DNA from: Viscum album
Taxonomy: Eukaryota; Streptophyta; Magnoliopsida; Santalales; Viscaceae
Length of the DNA: 64,000 bases
Assembly (NCBI GenBank): GCA_963277665.1
Contig: OY728121.1
Location: forward strand, 1,649,678,062-1,649,742,061
Direction: 5' to 3'
Shown here: piece by piece, positions 35,439-47,782 of the stretch
How positions within the stretch are numbered: the first letter of the stretch is position 1
How the letters are laid out: each line of letters starts with the position of its first letter
Program-made: the position numbers and the translations under genes
The notes under the pieces: model-generated
Seen by the model: only the letters and a program-made list of their open reading frames with translations
What the model was told of the DNA's origin: nothing
Database searches by the model: none

Positions 35439-38400
35439 TATAACGACCCATACTTTACATACATTGTTAATATTTCAAAATTGACGTACACTTATTAAAA
35501 AATATAAAAAAACCATGAAAGGACCATATAGGTATAGTGTCTATAGAAACTGGGAAACATAAAAAACTGGTTCATAAAGCATCTACATTGTCTCCCATTT
35601 ATTTCATCATATCTAGAGTCTCTTTTGGCATATCCTACTTAATAACCTTCTTCCTGACCTGGGGAAAGAAATCATACAAAGGGTGAGCTCAAATGCTCCG
35701 TAAGGGTAAACAAAAGAAAAACCAATCACATCATATTCATAAGAACATAATATTTTGGAAATCTTAACCTGCAAAAGAAATCATAATTTCATAACATATG
35801 ATAGATAATAGTAGTGAAATGTAATCCAAAAAATCATAACATAAAACATGAAACATTGTGGTATACACACATAATCGTATATAATCATTTCTTATTAGTC
35901 AAGACTCATAGCCAAGACAATCTTAGCGGACAGAGTCCATTTCTGAACCGAGTTCACTCCTCGTTTTAGTCCTGTTTCACTGAACCAATTTAACCTTCTG
36001 TTCCAGCCATGTCTATCTCAGGAGATATAAATCTTTACCCAATGCATTGGAGGGAGATATAGGTCCCACCCATCTCATAATGAATCCATTCTTATGTGTG
36101 CCACAAAATTATAAATCATACATCATAGCATAACCCTTGTAATAATCATGGGAATCTTAAACATCATGCCATCATAACATAATCCATATAAGATAAAAGG
36201 ACATCATAAAAATAATTCCATCATAACATAATAAAATCAATGTAAAAATAGGGATAGAAACAAAACGGTATATTGTCTTAGATTGAAAATAATTTTGATA
36301 AAACACTTGAACTCCATTCTTGAGGAAAATATCCTTTCTACTTCAAAAACATTTTCCTTTCTTAACATGTCATATAATTTTGAACTAAAAGAAGTTGATT
36401 AAAAATAAACTTGAAAACTTGTAAAGTAAGCTTCATTGAAATAATGTTCTAATAATCCATTCATGCCGTGTAAGTTAAAGAAAACATTATTCCCATACTT
36501 TGGCTGGACAAGTCAAAAAGTACCTCGTACGAAAAACGACAAAAGATTCCTTTCAAATCTTTTACTAAAAACTCACCGACGGGTAAAATTGGATTTAAAA
36601 AATTTTAGGTGTATGGAAATAATATTACATATTTAGGAAACATGGATGTTGATGATAAATATTCCCCAGTAAATACCGAAGAAAATACAATCTCAGATAA
36701 AAATTGAGATTGTGAGATTTTCCCTTACCTTAGGTCCGATTTGCTTCGTAAGTGTCCGAACCTCCTTTATAATGATTTAAATAATGTTATTGACTTATTC
36801 CTGAATCATAATTATTTGTATGATATCATATATGGTTATATTCTTAGCTCCTTATTAGTAATATTTCATTACTACTTGTTATTCGGGTGTTTATTACTTT
36901 TTGTTCTTATGCGTGTTTTGTCGAATAAATTTTAACTATTATTTCTAGGTTATAGATACCTAATTTAAAGAATGGTATTTGTGTAATATATATCATATTC
37001 ATTCATTCAATTCATTTATATAATAATTATGCAATGAGGATCATGTCGAACGAGCCACATCACATCATGGAGATGGTATTCCGTACGTACGCACGAGTGA
37101 TGATATCATTCCCATGATCGTGAAATTGTATTGGAGTGTATGTATACTATTTCAGAATAAATATCACTTTACAATAATAATATATATTTATTCTTTACAC
37201 CATTACACCCATCCAAGTAAGGTGGTGGTGGAAAATAGATTACACCACGGCGTGGAGATGGTATTCCGTACGTACGCACGCGCGGTGATTTCATTTTCCG
37301 TAGGATGGATAGATGGTGAAATAGGGTTGGTTCATACTTATAATAACATATCCGTATATGAGTGATACTGAAGTTATTACTTCATAATGAAACAACTAAA
37401 TAAGAAAAAGTGGAAGAAGAAATAAAGTTGAAAGAATCAGTAACAGACATTACCTCTTTTTTGAAGCGCCTCTTTGAGACCTCCTTTTAGGGCACTAAAA
37501 TTGGTCTTTGAAGAAGACCGAAACCTCTAGGATGTTTCTAGGGAAGTGGAGAAGAGAATTTGGAAGTGGATGGAAAAACTTGAAGGCTCAAAGTGGTGTG
37601 AGGAAGAGAGGGAGGAGGTACCATTTTATAAGAGAGAAGAGGGGCACCTTTGGAAAAACTAAAAAAATTATTTTATTATAAAGTCATATTCGGTTTTTAA
37701 TAGCTCCAAATTGATTTATTTAGAAGTTAAGGTGGGGATGGGTCGAAATAATCTCATAAAATAGAATTTAGACAGGTTTAGATGTCTATTTTAACCTTAT
37801 CATTTAGATTTAACTTTAAGTTAGATAATTTAACTTTTACCGTGTCTTCTTGTTTTCTTACACTATAAGGTTAATAAACTCACTATAACAAGCCAAAAGA
37901 ACCCCATGTTGTTTATTATTAATATATATAACCTTATCTAAGTCATTTGGTAGATCCTTAGATTTTTAGAAAAAAAATAACAATTAATAATATAATATTT
38001 GTTTGAAAAACTATTTTATGTCAATTTTGACACTATTTGGTAATTGATTTTTGTGAAAATCATAATCGAAAGATTAGTTCGAACAAAGTTAATTAAATCA
38101 ATACTAACATTTCATATTAACATTGAAAAGTATTTTAATTCATAAAAAGTCCTAAATTGCATTTATTTGGGTATTTTAACATCAATTTTTTCAATATTTC
38201 AATAATAATATAATTACTGCATCATCATTGTGTCATAAATAAATTAAATTATTTAAAGTCTAAAAATTACAAATAAAATTTTATTATGTAGGAAATATGT
38301 TTATATTTCTAATTAATATTTATAGTCTAATTAATCTTATTTATATCCCTAAATTAAAAATTATTTAGTTATTAAATTTGGATTTTAACTATTTTGACCC

Positions 38401-39254
38401 TTCTTTAAATAAATTAATAATAAATGTCCTAATCTAATCCATGTGGGCCTAAATGGTCATATTTTATTCCTAAGGTTGTTTTCGGTCTAATTACACATAT
38501 CCAATAGAATTAGGACATGTGTTAGGGTAATAATATCATTTTTACCCATAATTACCCTATTTACTTTTAACCATGGTAAAAAAAGTAAAAAGTTACTATT
38601 CACCAAAAATTATTTTCATCTCATTGAACCAGATTTTAGTCCTTGATATTAACCGTGTCTCTCGGATTTTTTAAATTCCACTCACAGAAGCGGTAAAATT
38701 ATGTTTTATGTGAATTTGGAAATTCTCTTAGGAGGTGGGTAAAAGACTGTGAAAAGTTCAATAAGATTATTATATATCTAAAATTATTATAAAATGACTC
38801 CAATGAATTGCATTGAACTTATATAGGTATTATGTATCAGTTTTGACCTAAAATAAATTTAAATAAAAAATAATTATTTAAATAAAAAGTCGGTTTTTAA
38901 ATAGTAACCCAGTGTTTTCACTATTCATCAAAAATTTAATGTTTTCAGAAAAAATACAAAAATTTCACCCTAGGCTAATTTCGATATTCCGAATCCAAAA
39001 ATGAACTCCATTTTGTAAAATAAAATATAAAAAATTTCAAAAAATGGGTATTACTATTCTTAAGGGCTAGTTTTAATAATATTTTAATATCATATCGTTG
39101 TTTAGTGAAACTCGGTATTGCATACGACGCAAGCTATCGAGGAAGGTCGAGATTTTGTGTAAAGAAAGACAAGCTAGTGTTGTGTGTAGTGAAATATTCC
39201 TTTGATGATTTATATAAAAACAAAATATTTCTTATAAAAGTCTCGGGTGTTACA
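35439..39254 (-). repeat. Element C, 3' LTR (left)
   Basis: Starts TATAACGACCC on the plus strand and ends GGGTGTTACA, i.e. TGTAACACCC in element orientation. It pairs base for base with 43991-47782 apart from scattered differences. It contains two copies, 182 bases apart, of the CGTACGTACG-centred motif (37066-37112 and 37252-37300) and a TATA-like box at 37624-37630 (minus). The ORFs 36741-36935 and 37114-37365 lie inside and have no domain. Confidence 0.9.
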
Positions 39255-39267
39255 TTCTTCCCCCCTT
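39255..39267 (-). other. Element C polypurine tract
   Basis: On the minus strand AAGGGGGGAAGAA directly precedes TGTAACACCC, the 3' LTR start. Confidence 0.85.
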
Positions 39268-39293
39268 AAAATGAATTTATCCCTCAAAATTCG

Positions 39294-39989
39294 TCACTTT
39301 GTAACAAACAGATGAGGATACCTCTCCCTTATCATATCCTCAACCTCCCTTGTATCTTTTTCTAATTGGTGGTTCCTACATAAAACTTTCACCAAGCGAG
39401 TGGTCTTGTTCCATAGGACTTTTTCACTACGATCGAGAATCTCTATCGGCTGTTCTTCACAAGAAAGATCTTGCTCCAGCGGTACAACATCTGAGCTGAG
39501 TACATGTGATGGATCAGGTATGTACTTTCTCAGGAGAGAAACATGGAACACATCGTGAACATGAGAGAGATTCAGTAGAATCTCCAATTGGTAAGATACC
39601 TTCCCAACATGATCTAGTATTTCGAAAGGACCGATATATCTAGGGCTCATCTTTCCCTTCATTCCAAATCTCATTACCCTCTTCCAAAGAGATATTTGTA
39701 AGAAAACTTTATCACCCACTTCAAACTCTAGGTCTCTTTTTCGGTTGTAGGCATAAATTTTCTGTTGAATCAGAGCAGCTCTTATGTGTTGTGGATTAGA
39801 TCTGACCTTTTCTGCCATTTCATCAACAAGATCAGGTCCTAATATCTTTCTTTCCCCAACTTCATCCCAGCAAGTTGGAGTTCTACATTTCTTCACATAG
39901 AGGGCTTCATAAGGATCCATTTGAATATAAGAGTGAAAGCTATTATTATAAAAAAAATTACACCAAAGGTATGTGTTGATCCCAACCAC
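39294..39989 (-). pseudogene. Element C integrase C-terminus with chromodomain-like tail
   Basis: An open frame of 231 codons ending at 39294. Its N-terminal part has FFYNNSFHSYIQMDPYEALY and CWDEVGERK, the end of the integrase core region. MRFGMKGKMSPRYIGPFEIL (about 39600-39660) is the GPY/F module. The last 60 residues (EEQPIEILDRSEKVLW, VKVLCRNHQLEKDTREVED, RYPHLF) are the chromodomain-like tail typical of Tekay elements, without the full set of aromatic cage residues. The apparent ATG start is only where a stop or frameshift upstream releases the frame; the true protein continued from 40010 onward. It is the longest intact part of integrase in the window. Confidence 0.85.
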
Positions 39990-39999
39990 CTTTGAAATC

Positions 40000-40680
40000 C
40001 ATAGAGAAAGCTCTCCACATATCTTCTAGAGTTTGAATTGTTCTCTCAGACTGACCGTCTATCTGAGGATGATAAGTAGTGCTGAAACTCAACTCTGTAT
40101 CCAGAGTATGTTGAAGACATCGCTAGAACATTGAGGTAAACCTCGGATCCCGATCAGATATAATGGAAAGTTATACTCCATGGAATCTTACCACTTCCTT
40201 TACATATATCCTGGCAAGATGATCTAGAGAGAAATCCTCTCTAAAAGCAATGAAGTGTGCAGACTTTGTAAGATGATCAACTATGACCCAGATAGCATTA
40301 TTGCCTTTGGATGTTTTAGGAAGTCTAGTGACAAAGTCCATAGTGATGTTTCCAATTTCCATTCTGGTATGGGTAATGGTTGTAACATCCCCTTAAACTT
40401 TTGTCTCTTAGCTTTAACTTTTTGACAAACCAAGCATCGAGAGACATATTCAGCAACATTTTTTTCATGCCATCCTACCAGAAGTACTCTTTCAGGTTCT
40501 TATACATCTTCATGCTTCTAGGATGAATAGAGAATGAACAACTATGAGCATCATCCAGCAGCTCCTTCTTTAATTCTAGGATGGAAGGAACACAAACCCA
40601 ATTCCTGAACATTATTATCCCATCACAATGAAGGTTGAATTCAGGAACATTTCTCACCATCTTTTGTAACTCTACATCTT
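40000..40680 (-). pseudogene. Element C integrase, zinc-binding domain and catalytic core
   Basis: The zinc-binding H-H-C-C domain runs LLDDAHSCSFSIHP (about 40520-40560) to VSRCLVCQKVKAKRQ (about 40410-40450), with all four ligands visible. The core starts ITMDFVTRLPKTSKGNNAIW (about 40290-40350; first catalytic Asp), continues to SDRDPRFTS (about 40140; second Asp), and SERTIQTLEDM (about 40025-40050; Glu). The D-D-E triad is therefore present, but spread over different frames with at least two shifts and a stop. Directly followed by the C-terminal frame at 39989. Confidence 0.8.
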
Positions 40681-40859
40681 CTTTCTATGCCTCTTTAATC
40701 TTCACATGTATAGATGGTTGAACGTTCATTTGAGAAAGATACGATTTTCCCCTTCCATTATAATTCCAAGATGCATCCCTTGTAAATCTATAAATATTGG
40801 ATCTTTTATGATCCTCATCATGGATAAGCTAGCACGATCTTGTTGAGTTAATGCGCCTG

Positions 40860-41139
40860 CCACCTTTTTTGCATTCCCAGGGTGGTAATGAATTGAGCAG
40901 TCCTAATCCTTAATCAGCTCCAACCATCTTCTTTGGCACATATTCATCTCCTTTTGTGTGAAAATATTCTGTAAACTTTTATGATCAGTATAAATGTCAC
41001 AACTTTTTCCATAATGATAATGCCTCCAAATCATTAATGAAAATATTACCCCAGATAACTCCAAATCATGATTTGGGTAAGTTTGCTCATGGATTTTCAA
41101 CTGTCGTGAGGCATAAGCTATCACCATATCATTTTGCAT
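40860..41139 (-). pseudogene. Element C RNase H
   Basis: The frame 41139-40903 reads [40 protein letters not shown] and [20 protein letters not shown]. These are the A-Y-A-S-R-Q, D-L-E-L and Y-T-D-H-K-S-L blocks of gypsy RNase H. It overlaps the RT frame by 19 bases through a frameshift near 41130, and ends at a stop followed by the H-P-G-N/K-A link to integrase (about 40870-40890). Confidence 0.85.
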
Positions 41140-42130
41140 AAGAACACCCCCAGTCCCTTCTTGGATGCATCACTGTAGATCACAAACCTTTCTCCACTAC
41201 AAGACAGTGTGATCACATGTGCACTAGATAACCTTCTTTCAAACTCCTTGAAATTATCTTCACATTCCTTCGTCCATACGGACATTACTACTTTTCGAGT
41301 CAACCTGGTGAGTGGAGTAGATAATCGTAAAAAATCTTTCACAAAACGTCGATAATATCCAGCCAAAGCAAGAAAACTTCGGATCTCGGTTGCTGTTGTT
41401 GGTCTCGACCATCTTTCAATATCCTCTATTTTTGCTGGATCCACAGATATCCCCTCTTTTGAGATTATGTAACCCAAAAATGCAACTTTTTGATGCCAAA
41501 ATTCACACTTGGTAAATTTGGCATAAAGCATATCATTTCTCAGGGCCTTCAGTATAATTCTCAAGTGAGCTTCATGTTCTTCCTTTATCTTTGAATATAT
41601 AAGAATATCATCTATAAAGACTACCACAAACTGATCTAGATAGTCTCTAAATACTCTATTCCTCAGATCCATGAAGATAGCAGGGGCATTAGTAAGACCA
41701 AATCTAATCACTATAAATTCATAGTGTCCATACCTTGTACGGAAATCCGTCTTTGGTATATCCTCCATTTTGACACTTAATTGATGATACCCTAAATGAA
41801 GATCAATCTTGGAAAAGTATTGAGCTCCATGTAATTGGTCAAATAAGTCATCAATGCGTGGGAGAGGATATGTTTTCTTGATAGTGATCATGTTAAGTTC
41901 TTGATAATGAATGCAGAGTCTCATTGATCCATCTTTCGTCTTAACAAACAGAACAGGTGCTCCCCAAGGTTACACACTAGGGCGTATGAATCCCTTATCA
42001 AGATTATCTTGGAGTTGCTTCTTTAATTCCTCAAACTCAATTGGTTCCATTCTATAAGGTGTCTTTGAAATAGGTAAAGCACCCGGTATGAGTTCTATTG
42101 AAAAATCAACTTCATGATATGGTGGAAGAC
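41121..42130 (-). pseudogene. Element C reverse transcriptase
   Basis: A 267-codon open frame (41924-41121) covers fingers to connection: [53 protein letters not shown], and [12 protein letters not shown], with both catalytic aspartates (41607-41612) present. Then [35 protein letters not shown] and [10 protein letters not shown], the start of RNase H. Upstream, the same frame extends to about 42130 ([21 protein letters not shown]) with one stop in R-P-S-x-x-P-W-G-A-P near 41970. RT would copy the element RNA using the tRNA primer. The palm is intact in sequence, but the protein cannot be made whole. Confidence 0.9.
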
Positions 42131-42161
42131 CTGACAATTCCTCCAGAAATACATCATCAAA

Positions 42162-42620
42162 CTACCGTATAACAGGTATATTCTTAATCATGAGTTTCTC
42201 TCCAACCATTTGAGATAAATAACCTTTATTTAGTGGAATCAATACCCATAAGATGGAATAAATTTCCACTAGAATGTTATGTTCATCCTTGAATCGATAG
42301 ACAATCATAGATTGATCTGGAATATCAAATGTGACTTCCCTTCTTTGGAAATTCATATGAGCTCCAAATAAAGAAATCCAATCCATGCCAAGAATCACAT
42401 CAAATTATACTATAGGAAGGATCACAAGATTTTCAGTAATCACTTTCCCACAAACTTCAATCGGAGAAGAATTATAAACTTTTGATGCGACTGTTGTGCC
42501 ATTAGGAGTTGCCACAACTTACTCAACATCTAATTGTTGAGTTAATACGGCGATACCCTTAGAAAAGTCTTCAAAAAAAGATTGCTTGGATCCGGAATCA
42601 AATAATACATTTTCTACTTT
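42162..42620 (-). pseudogene. Element C aspartic protease
   Basis: The active-site region reads LFDSGSKQSFFEDF, with the DSG triplet intact at about 42588-42600. It is followed by IAVLTQQLDVE and a stop, VVATPNGTTV, PIEVCGKVITENLVILP, and then DVILGMDWISLFGAHMNF (about 42345-42405), the closing block. ORF 42398-42162 holds that end and the start of the spacer to RT. One or two stops interrupt it. It would have cut the Gag-Pol precursor. Confidence 0.8.
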
Positions 42621-42699
42621 AGAGTGGTGATAAGTGTACCTTTCAGCACTTCGTTATCGTACTCCACATTGCTGATAGTAATTTCATGTGACTTTCCTT

Positions 42700-43768
42700 T
42701 GTCTTTGGCCTTAAGAGTTTTTTGACATCGATCATCATCATCAACCCTTGGATTTGGGCATTGATTTGCATAATGCCCCATCTCATTTCACTTTAAACAT
42801 TGAAGTGTAGTAGGTTCATTGTGTGTATCCCATCCTTTTTTGGCATCAGTAGACATATTCTTCCCATTATTTCGATATTCAATTTCCCGATGACCTTCTT
42901 TTCCACACTTATAACATTTGATTGTCCCCTTAAGACAATTTCCTCCATTTTTCAATCCACACTTTGAGCATAAGGGAAAACTCATCTTCTTTTCAGTGTG
43001 GTCTTTAGATTTTCCTTTGAATTCCATTTTCCTCTTATTAGCAAACCCATATGACTGATGGGTTACTCCAATCTCCATATCAACCTTGAGAGCACATCGA
43101 ATGATTTCCTCATAACTCCTGAAGTCCCTTATGGATAATTCCCTTCGAAGACATGGTTTTAGGCCACTAAATAATCGATCGATCTTAATCTCAGGCTGGA
43201 TAATAATCCCACAAGCGTACCTTGCAAGTCATGTAAAATTTTCTTCATAGGTACCAACAGATTCATCATCCTTTTACATCAGTCCAAGAAACTCCTTCTC
43301 CATCATTGTTCGAAGAATACGAGGGAAATACTTATTGAAAAATAAGTTCTTGTACTCGTCCCATTCCATGGAATCAATTTCATCCCTTTACCTCGTATTC
43401 TTTATAAGATTCCACCATTGATCAGCATCACCTTCAAAATGGTACACTACTAAGATGACTTTATCATGTTCAGAACATTGAAGAACTGAAAATATCTTTT
43501 CAGTGGTACTGATCCATTGTTCAGCCACTAATGGATCAGAAGACCCGTTGAATGAAGGTGGACGCTGCCTCATGAAGGATTCAACAGAATGTTGCTCCTT
43601 CCTTTGCTCATTTGGAAGTCCTGAATGATTCATATCTTGAGAAATTTGTGTGATCATGGATACAAGATTTTTCATTCTAGCTCCCATAACGTTTGGTTGC
43701 TCAGGGGGACAATCATTGCATTTCCCGTCGCATTCTGCATTAAAACGGTTCCTTCGAGTTCCATCCAT
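42700..43768 (-). pseudogene. Element C gag with three CCHC-like knuckles
   Basis: Begins MDGTRRNRFNAE at 43768, the first ATG of a 126-codon frame. That frame includes RQRPPSFNGSSDPLVAEQWI and VVYHFEGDADQWWNLI, the P-P-x-F-x-G ... A-x-x-W and E-G-x-A-x-x-W-W gag blocks. After a stop the frame continues WDEYKNLFFNKYFPRILR, MEKEFLGL and RELSIRDFRSYEE, and then an open frame (43078-42788) with CSKCGLKNGGNC, CYKCGKEGHREIEY (42916-42875; last Cys is Tyr) and CLK-stop-NEMGHYANQC (42799-42758; second Cys codon is a stop). The first resembles the usual extra Cys motif in Tekay gag, so the third knuckle is the unusual one. Two point changes and a few stops inactivate it. Confidence 0.85.
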
Positions 43769-43976
43769 TGACTAAAACCAAGAATAATAGTGTGAGTAAC
43801 ACTAATTATAATAGGAAAACCACATAATCAAGAATAAAATTTCACACTTAAGGTCTTATCATAGGTTGTTCATGGCCATTTCTAAAACACTAAGATTTTG
43901 TTCTATGCATAGACTTATCCTTAGGGTTATTACTAAGGCTTTCACATCCTAGTTTCCAAAGGTTTACTATACCTTT

Positions 43977-43988
43977 CCTCTGATACCA
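43977..43988 (-). other. Element C primer binding site (initiator tRNA-Met type)
   Basis: On the minus strand TGGTATCAGAGG agrees with TGGTATCAGAGC at 11 of 12 positions and lies two bases from the right LTR. Confidence 0.9.
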
Positions 43989-43990
43989 AC

Positions 43991-46900
43991 TATAACGACC
44001 CATAATTTACATACATTGTTAATACTTCAAAATTGAAGTACAGTTATTACAACATATAACAAAACCATGAAAGGACCGTATATGTATAGTGTCTTTAGAA
44101 ACATGGAAACATAAACAACTGGTTCATAAAGCATCTATATTGTATCACATTTTTTTCATCATATCAAGAGTCCCTTTTGGAATATCCTATTTAATAACCT
44201 TTTTCCTAACCTGGCGAAAGAAAACACACAAAGGGTGCTCTCAAATGATCAGTAATGGTAAACAAAAAAAACCAATCACATCATATTCATAAGAACATAA
44301 CATTTTGTAAATCTTAACCTGCAAAAGAAATCATAACATGGGATAATTCATTGTAGTGAAATGTAATCCCAATAATCAAAACATAAAACATGAAACTTTT
44401 TGGAATACACACATAATCATAGAGAATCATTTCGTAGTAGTCAAGACTCATAGCCAAGACTATCTTAGCGGAAAAAGTCCATTTCTGAACCGAGTTCACT
44501 CCTCGTTTCAGTCCTATTTCACTGAACCGGTTTAACCTTCCGTTCTAGCCGTGTCTATCTCATTAGATATAAATCTTTACCCAATGCATTGTAGGGAGAT
44601 ATAGGTCCCACCTATCTCATAATGAAACCATTCTTATGTGTGCCACAAAATAATAAATCATAAATCATAGCATAACCCGTGTAATAAAAATGAGAATCTT
44701 AAACATCATGAAATCATAACATAATCAATATAAGATAAAAGGAAATCATAAAAATAAATCCATAATAACATAATCAAATAAATTTAAAAATAGGCATAGA
44801 AATACAACCCTGCATTATCTTAGATGTAAAATAATTTTGATAAAACACTTGAACTCCATTCTTGAGGAAAATATCCTTTCTACTTCAAAAACATTTTCCT
44901 TTCTTAACATGTCATAAAATTTTGAACTAAAATAAGTTGATTAAAAATAAACATGAAAACTTGTAAAGGAATCTTCATGGAAATAATGTTATAAAAATCC
45001 ATGCATATTGTATATGTTAAAAAAAACATTCTTCCTGTAATTTGGCTGGAAAAGTCAAAAAGTACCTCGTATTAAAAATGACAACAGATTCCTTTCATAA
45101 CTTTTACTAAAAACTCACCGAAGTGGAAAATTGGATTTAAAAAATTATAGGTGGATGGAAATAATATTACATATTGAGGAAACATGGATTTAGAAGATAA
45201 ATATGACGCATTAAATACCAAAGAATAAACAATCTCAGATAAAAATTGAGATTGTGAGATTTCTCCTTACCTTAGGTCCGATTTGTTTCATAAGTGTCTG
45301 AACCTCCTGTATAATGATTTAAATAATGTTATTGACTTATTTCAGAATCATATTTATTTTTATGATATCATATATGGTTATATTCTTAGCTTTTTATTAT
45401 TAATCTTTCTTACTACTTGTTATTCGGGTGTTTATTACTTTTTGTTCTTATGCGTGTTTTGTTGAATAAAATCTTATTATTATTTTTAGGATATAGATAC
45501 CTCATTTCCAGAATGTTATTAGTGTAATATATATCATATTCATTCATTCAATTCATTTATATAATCATTATGAAATGAAGATCATGTAGAATGAGTCACA
45601 TCACATCATGGAGACGGTATTCCATACGTACGCACGAGCGATGATATCATTCCCATGATCATGGAATTGTATTAGAGTGTATGTATACTATTTCACAATC
45701 AATATCACTTTAAAATAATCATATATATTTATTCTTTATACCATTACACCCTTCCAAGTAAGGTGGTGGTGGAAAATAGATTACACCACGGCGTGGAGAC
45801 GGTATTCCGTACGTACGCACGCGCAGTGATTTCGTTTTCCGTAGGATGGATAGATGGTGAAATAGGGATGTTTCATATTTAAATAAAATATAAGTATATG
45901 AGTGATACTGATGTTATTACTTCACAATGAAACAACTAAAGAATAAGATGTGGAAGAAGAAATAAAGTTGAAAGAATCGGTAACAGATATTACCTCTTAT
46001 TTGATGTGCCTCTTTGAGACCTCCTGTTAGGGCACTAAAATTGGTCTTTGAAGAATACCATGACCTCTAGGATGTTTCTAGGGAAGTGGAGGAGATAATT
46101 TGGCAGGGTTTGGACGAGATTCAAGGCTCAAAGTGGTGCGATGAAGAGAGGGGGGAGGTGCCCTTTTATAAGAGAGGAGAGGGGCACCTTTGGAAAAACG
46201 AAAACTATTATTTTATTATAAAGTCATATTCAGTTTATAATAGCTCTAAATTGATTTATTTCAAATCTAAGGTGGGGATGGGTCGAAATACTCTCATCTA
46301 ATAGAATTTAGACATGTTTAGATTTCTATTTTAACCTTATCATTTATATTTAACTTTAAGTTAGATAATTTAACTTTTAACGTGTCTTCTTGTTTTCTTA
46401 CACTATAAGGTTAATGCACTTACTATAACAAGCGAAAAAACCCCAAGTTTTTTATTACCGTATCTTATTAATTTGTCCTAACCTTAGATTTTTAGGAATA
46501 AAATAACAATTAATAATATAATATATGTTTTAAAAACTATTTTATGTCAATTTTGACACAATTTGGTAATTGATTTTTGTGAAAATCATAACAGAAATAA
46601 TAGTTCTAAAAAAGTTAATTAAATCAATACTAACATGTAATATTAACATATAAAAATATTTTAATACATAAAAAGTCTCAAATTAAATTTATTTGGGTAT
46701 TTATAACTTCAATTATGTCAATATTTGATTAATAATATAATTAGTGCATCATCATTGTGTCATAAATAAATTAAATTATTTAAAGTATAAAAATTACAAA
46801 TAAAATATTATTATGTAGGAAATCTTTTTATCCTTCTAATGAATATTTATAGTCGAATTTATCTTATGTATAACCCTATATTAAAAATGTTTTAGTTATT

Positions 46901-47782
46901 AAATTTTGATTTTAACTATTTTAACCCTTCTTTAAATAAATTAATAATAAATGTCCTAATCTAATCCATATTGGCCTAAATGGTCATATTTTTTTCCTAA
47001 GGTTGTTTGTGGTCGAATTACACTTATCCAATGGAATTAGGACATGTGTTAGGGTAATAATATCATTTTTAACCTTAATTACCCTATTTACTTTTAACCG
47101 TGGTAAAAAAAGTAAAAAGTTACTGTTCACCAAAAACAAATTTATCTCATTGAACCACATTTTAGTCCTTGTTATTAACCGTTTCTCTCAGATTTTCGAA
47201 TTTCCACTCACAGAAGTGGTAAAATTAAGTTTTATGTGAATTTAGAAATTCTCCTAGGATGTGGGTAAAACACGGTGAAAAGTTCAATAAAATTTTTATA
47301 TATCTAAAATTATTATAAAATGACTCCAATGAATTGAATTGAACTTATATAGGTATTATGTATCAGTTTTGACCTTAAATAAATTTAAATAAAATAAATA
47401 ATTATTTAAATAAAAAGTCGGTTTTTAAATATTAACCCAGTGTTTTCACTATTCATCAAAAATTGAAATTTTTCAGAAAAAATACCAACAATTCACCCTA
47501 GGCTAATTTCGATATTCCGAATCCAAAAATGATGTCCATTTTGAAAAATAAAATTTAAAAAATTTCAAAAAGTGGGTATTACTATTCATAATAGCTATTT
47601 TTAATAATATTTTAATAGAATATCGTTGTTTAGTGAAACTCGGTATTGCGTACGACACAAGCTATCAAGGAAGTTTGCGATTGTGTGTAAAGCAAGCCAA
47701 TCTAGTATTGTGTATAGTGAATGATTTCTTTGATGATTTATATAAAAACAAAATATTTCTCATTAAAGTCTCGGGTGTTACA
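43991..47782 (-). repeat. Element C, 5' LTR (right)
   Basis: Partner of 35439-39254, in the same orientation, beside the PBS, so this is the 5' LTR. It has the same two CGTACGTACG-centred motifs (45607-45654 and 45792-45840). The ORFs 44089-44292, 45283-45465, 46086-46301 and 47003-47239 are positional matches to similar chance frames in the other LTR. The last 60 bases before 47782 end GGGTGTTACA. Confidence 0.9.
46164..46170 (-). promoter_or_regulatory. Putative TATA box of element C (5' LTR)
   Basis: On the minus strand TATAAAA within CTCTTATAAAAGGGCACCTC (revcomp of 46157-46176) fits a plant TATA box. The same site is kept in the 3' LTR (37624-37630) and in L (near 61527), while flanking bases vary. 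This conservation supports function in the family. Confidence 0.5.

Larger units (their letters stand above)
35439..47782 (-). mobile_element. Element C: Ty3/gypsy Tekay/Del-type element, best preserved in the window
   Basis: Long LTRs (35439-39254 and 43991-47782, about 3.8 kb each) are very similar to each other. They enclose a 4.7-kb minus-strand interior: PBS, gag with CCHC knuckles, protease, RT, RNase H, integrase, chromodomain-like tail, PPT. Order and tail fit the Tekay/Del chromoviruses, which also have long LTRs. C lies inside the left LTR of F: the repeat array of that LTR is broken at 35438 and resumes at 47783. The flanks CATGA and CCTAA agree at only 3 of 5 bases, so no clean target duplication is seen. 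Frames are open for up to 267 codons but separated by stops and shifts. Confidence 0.9.

Noticed and set aside
37066..37300. Possible CRISPR or satellite start from the two CGTACGTACG motifs
   Set aside because: Only two or three units per LTR at about 182-base spacing, and plant LTR context; a repeat internal to the LTR explains it.
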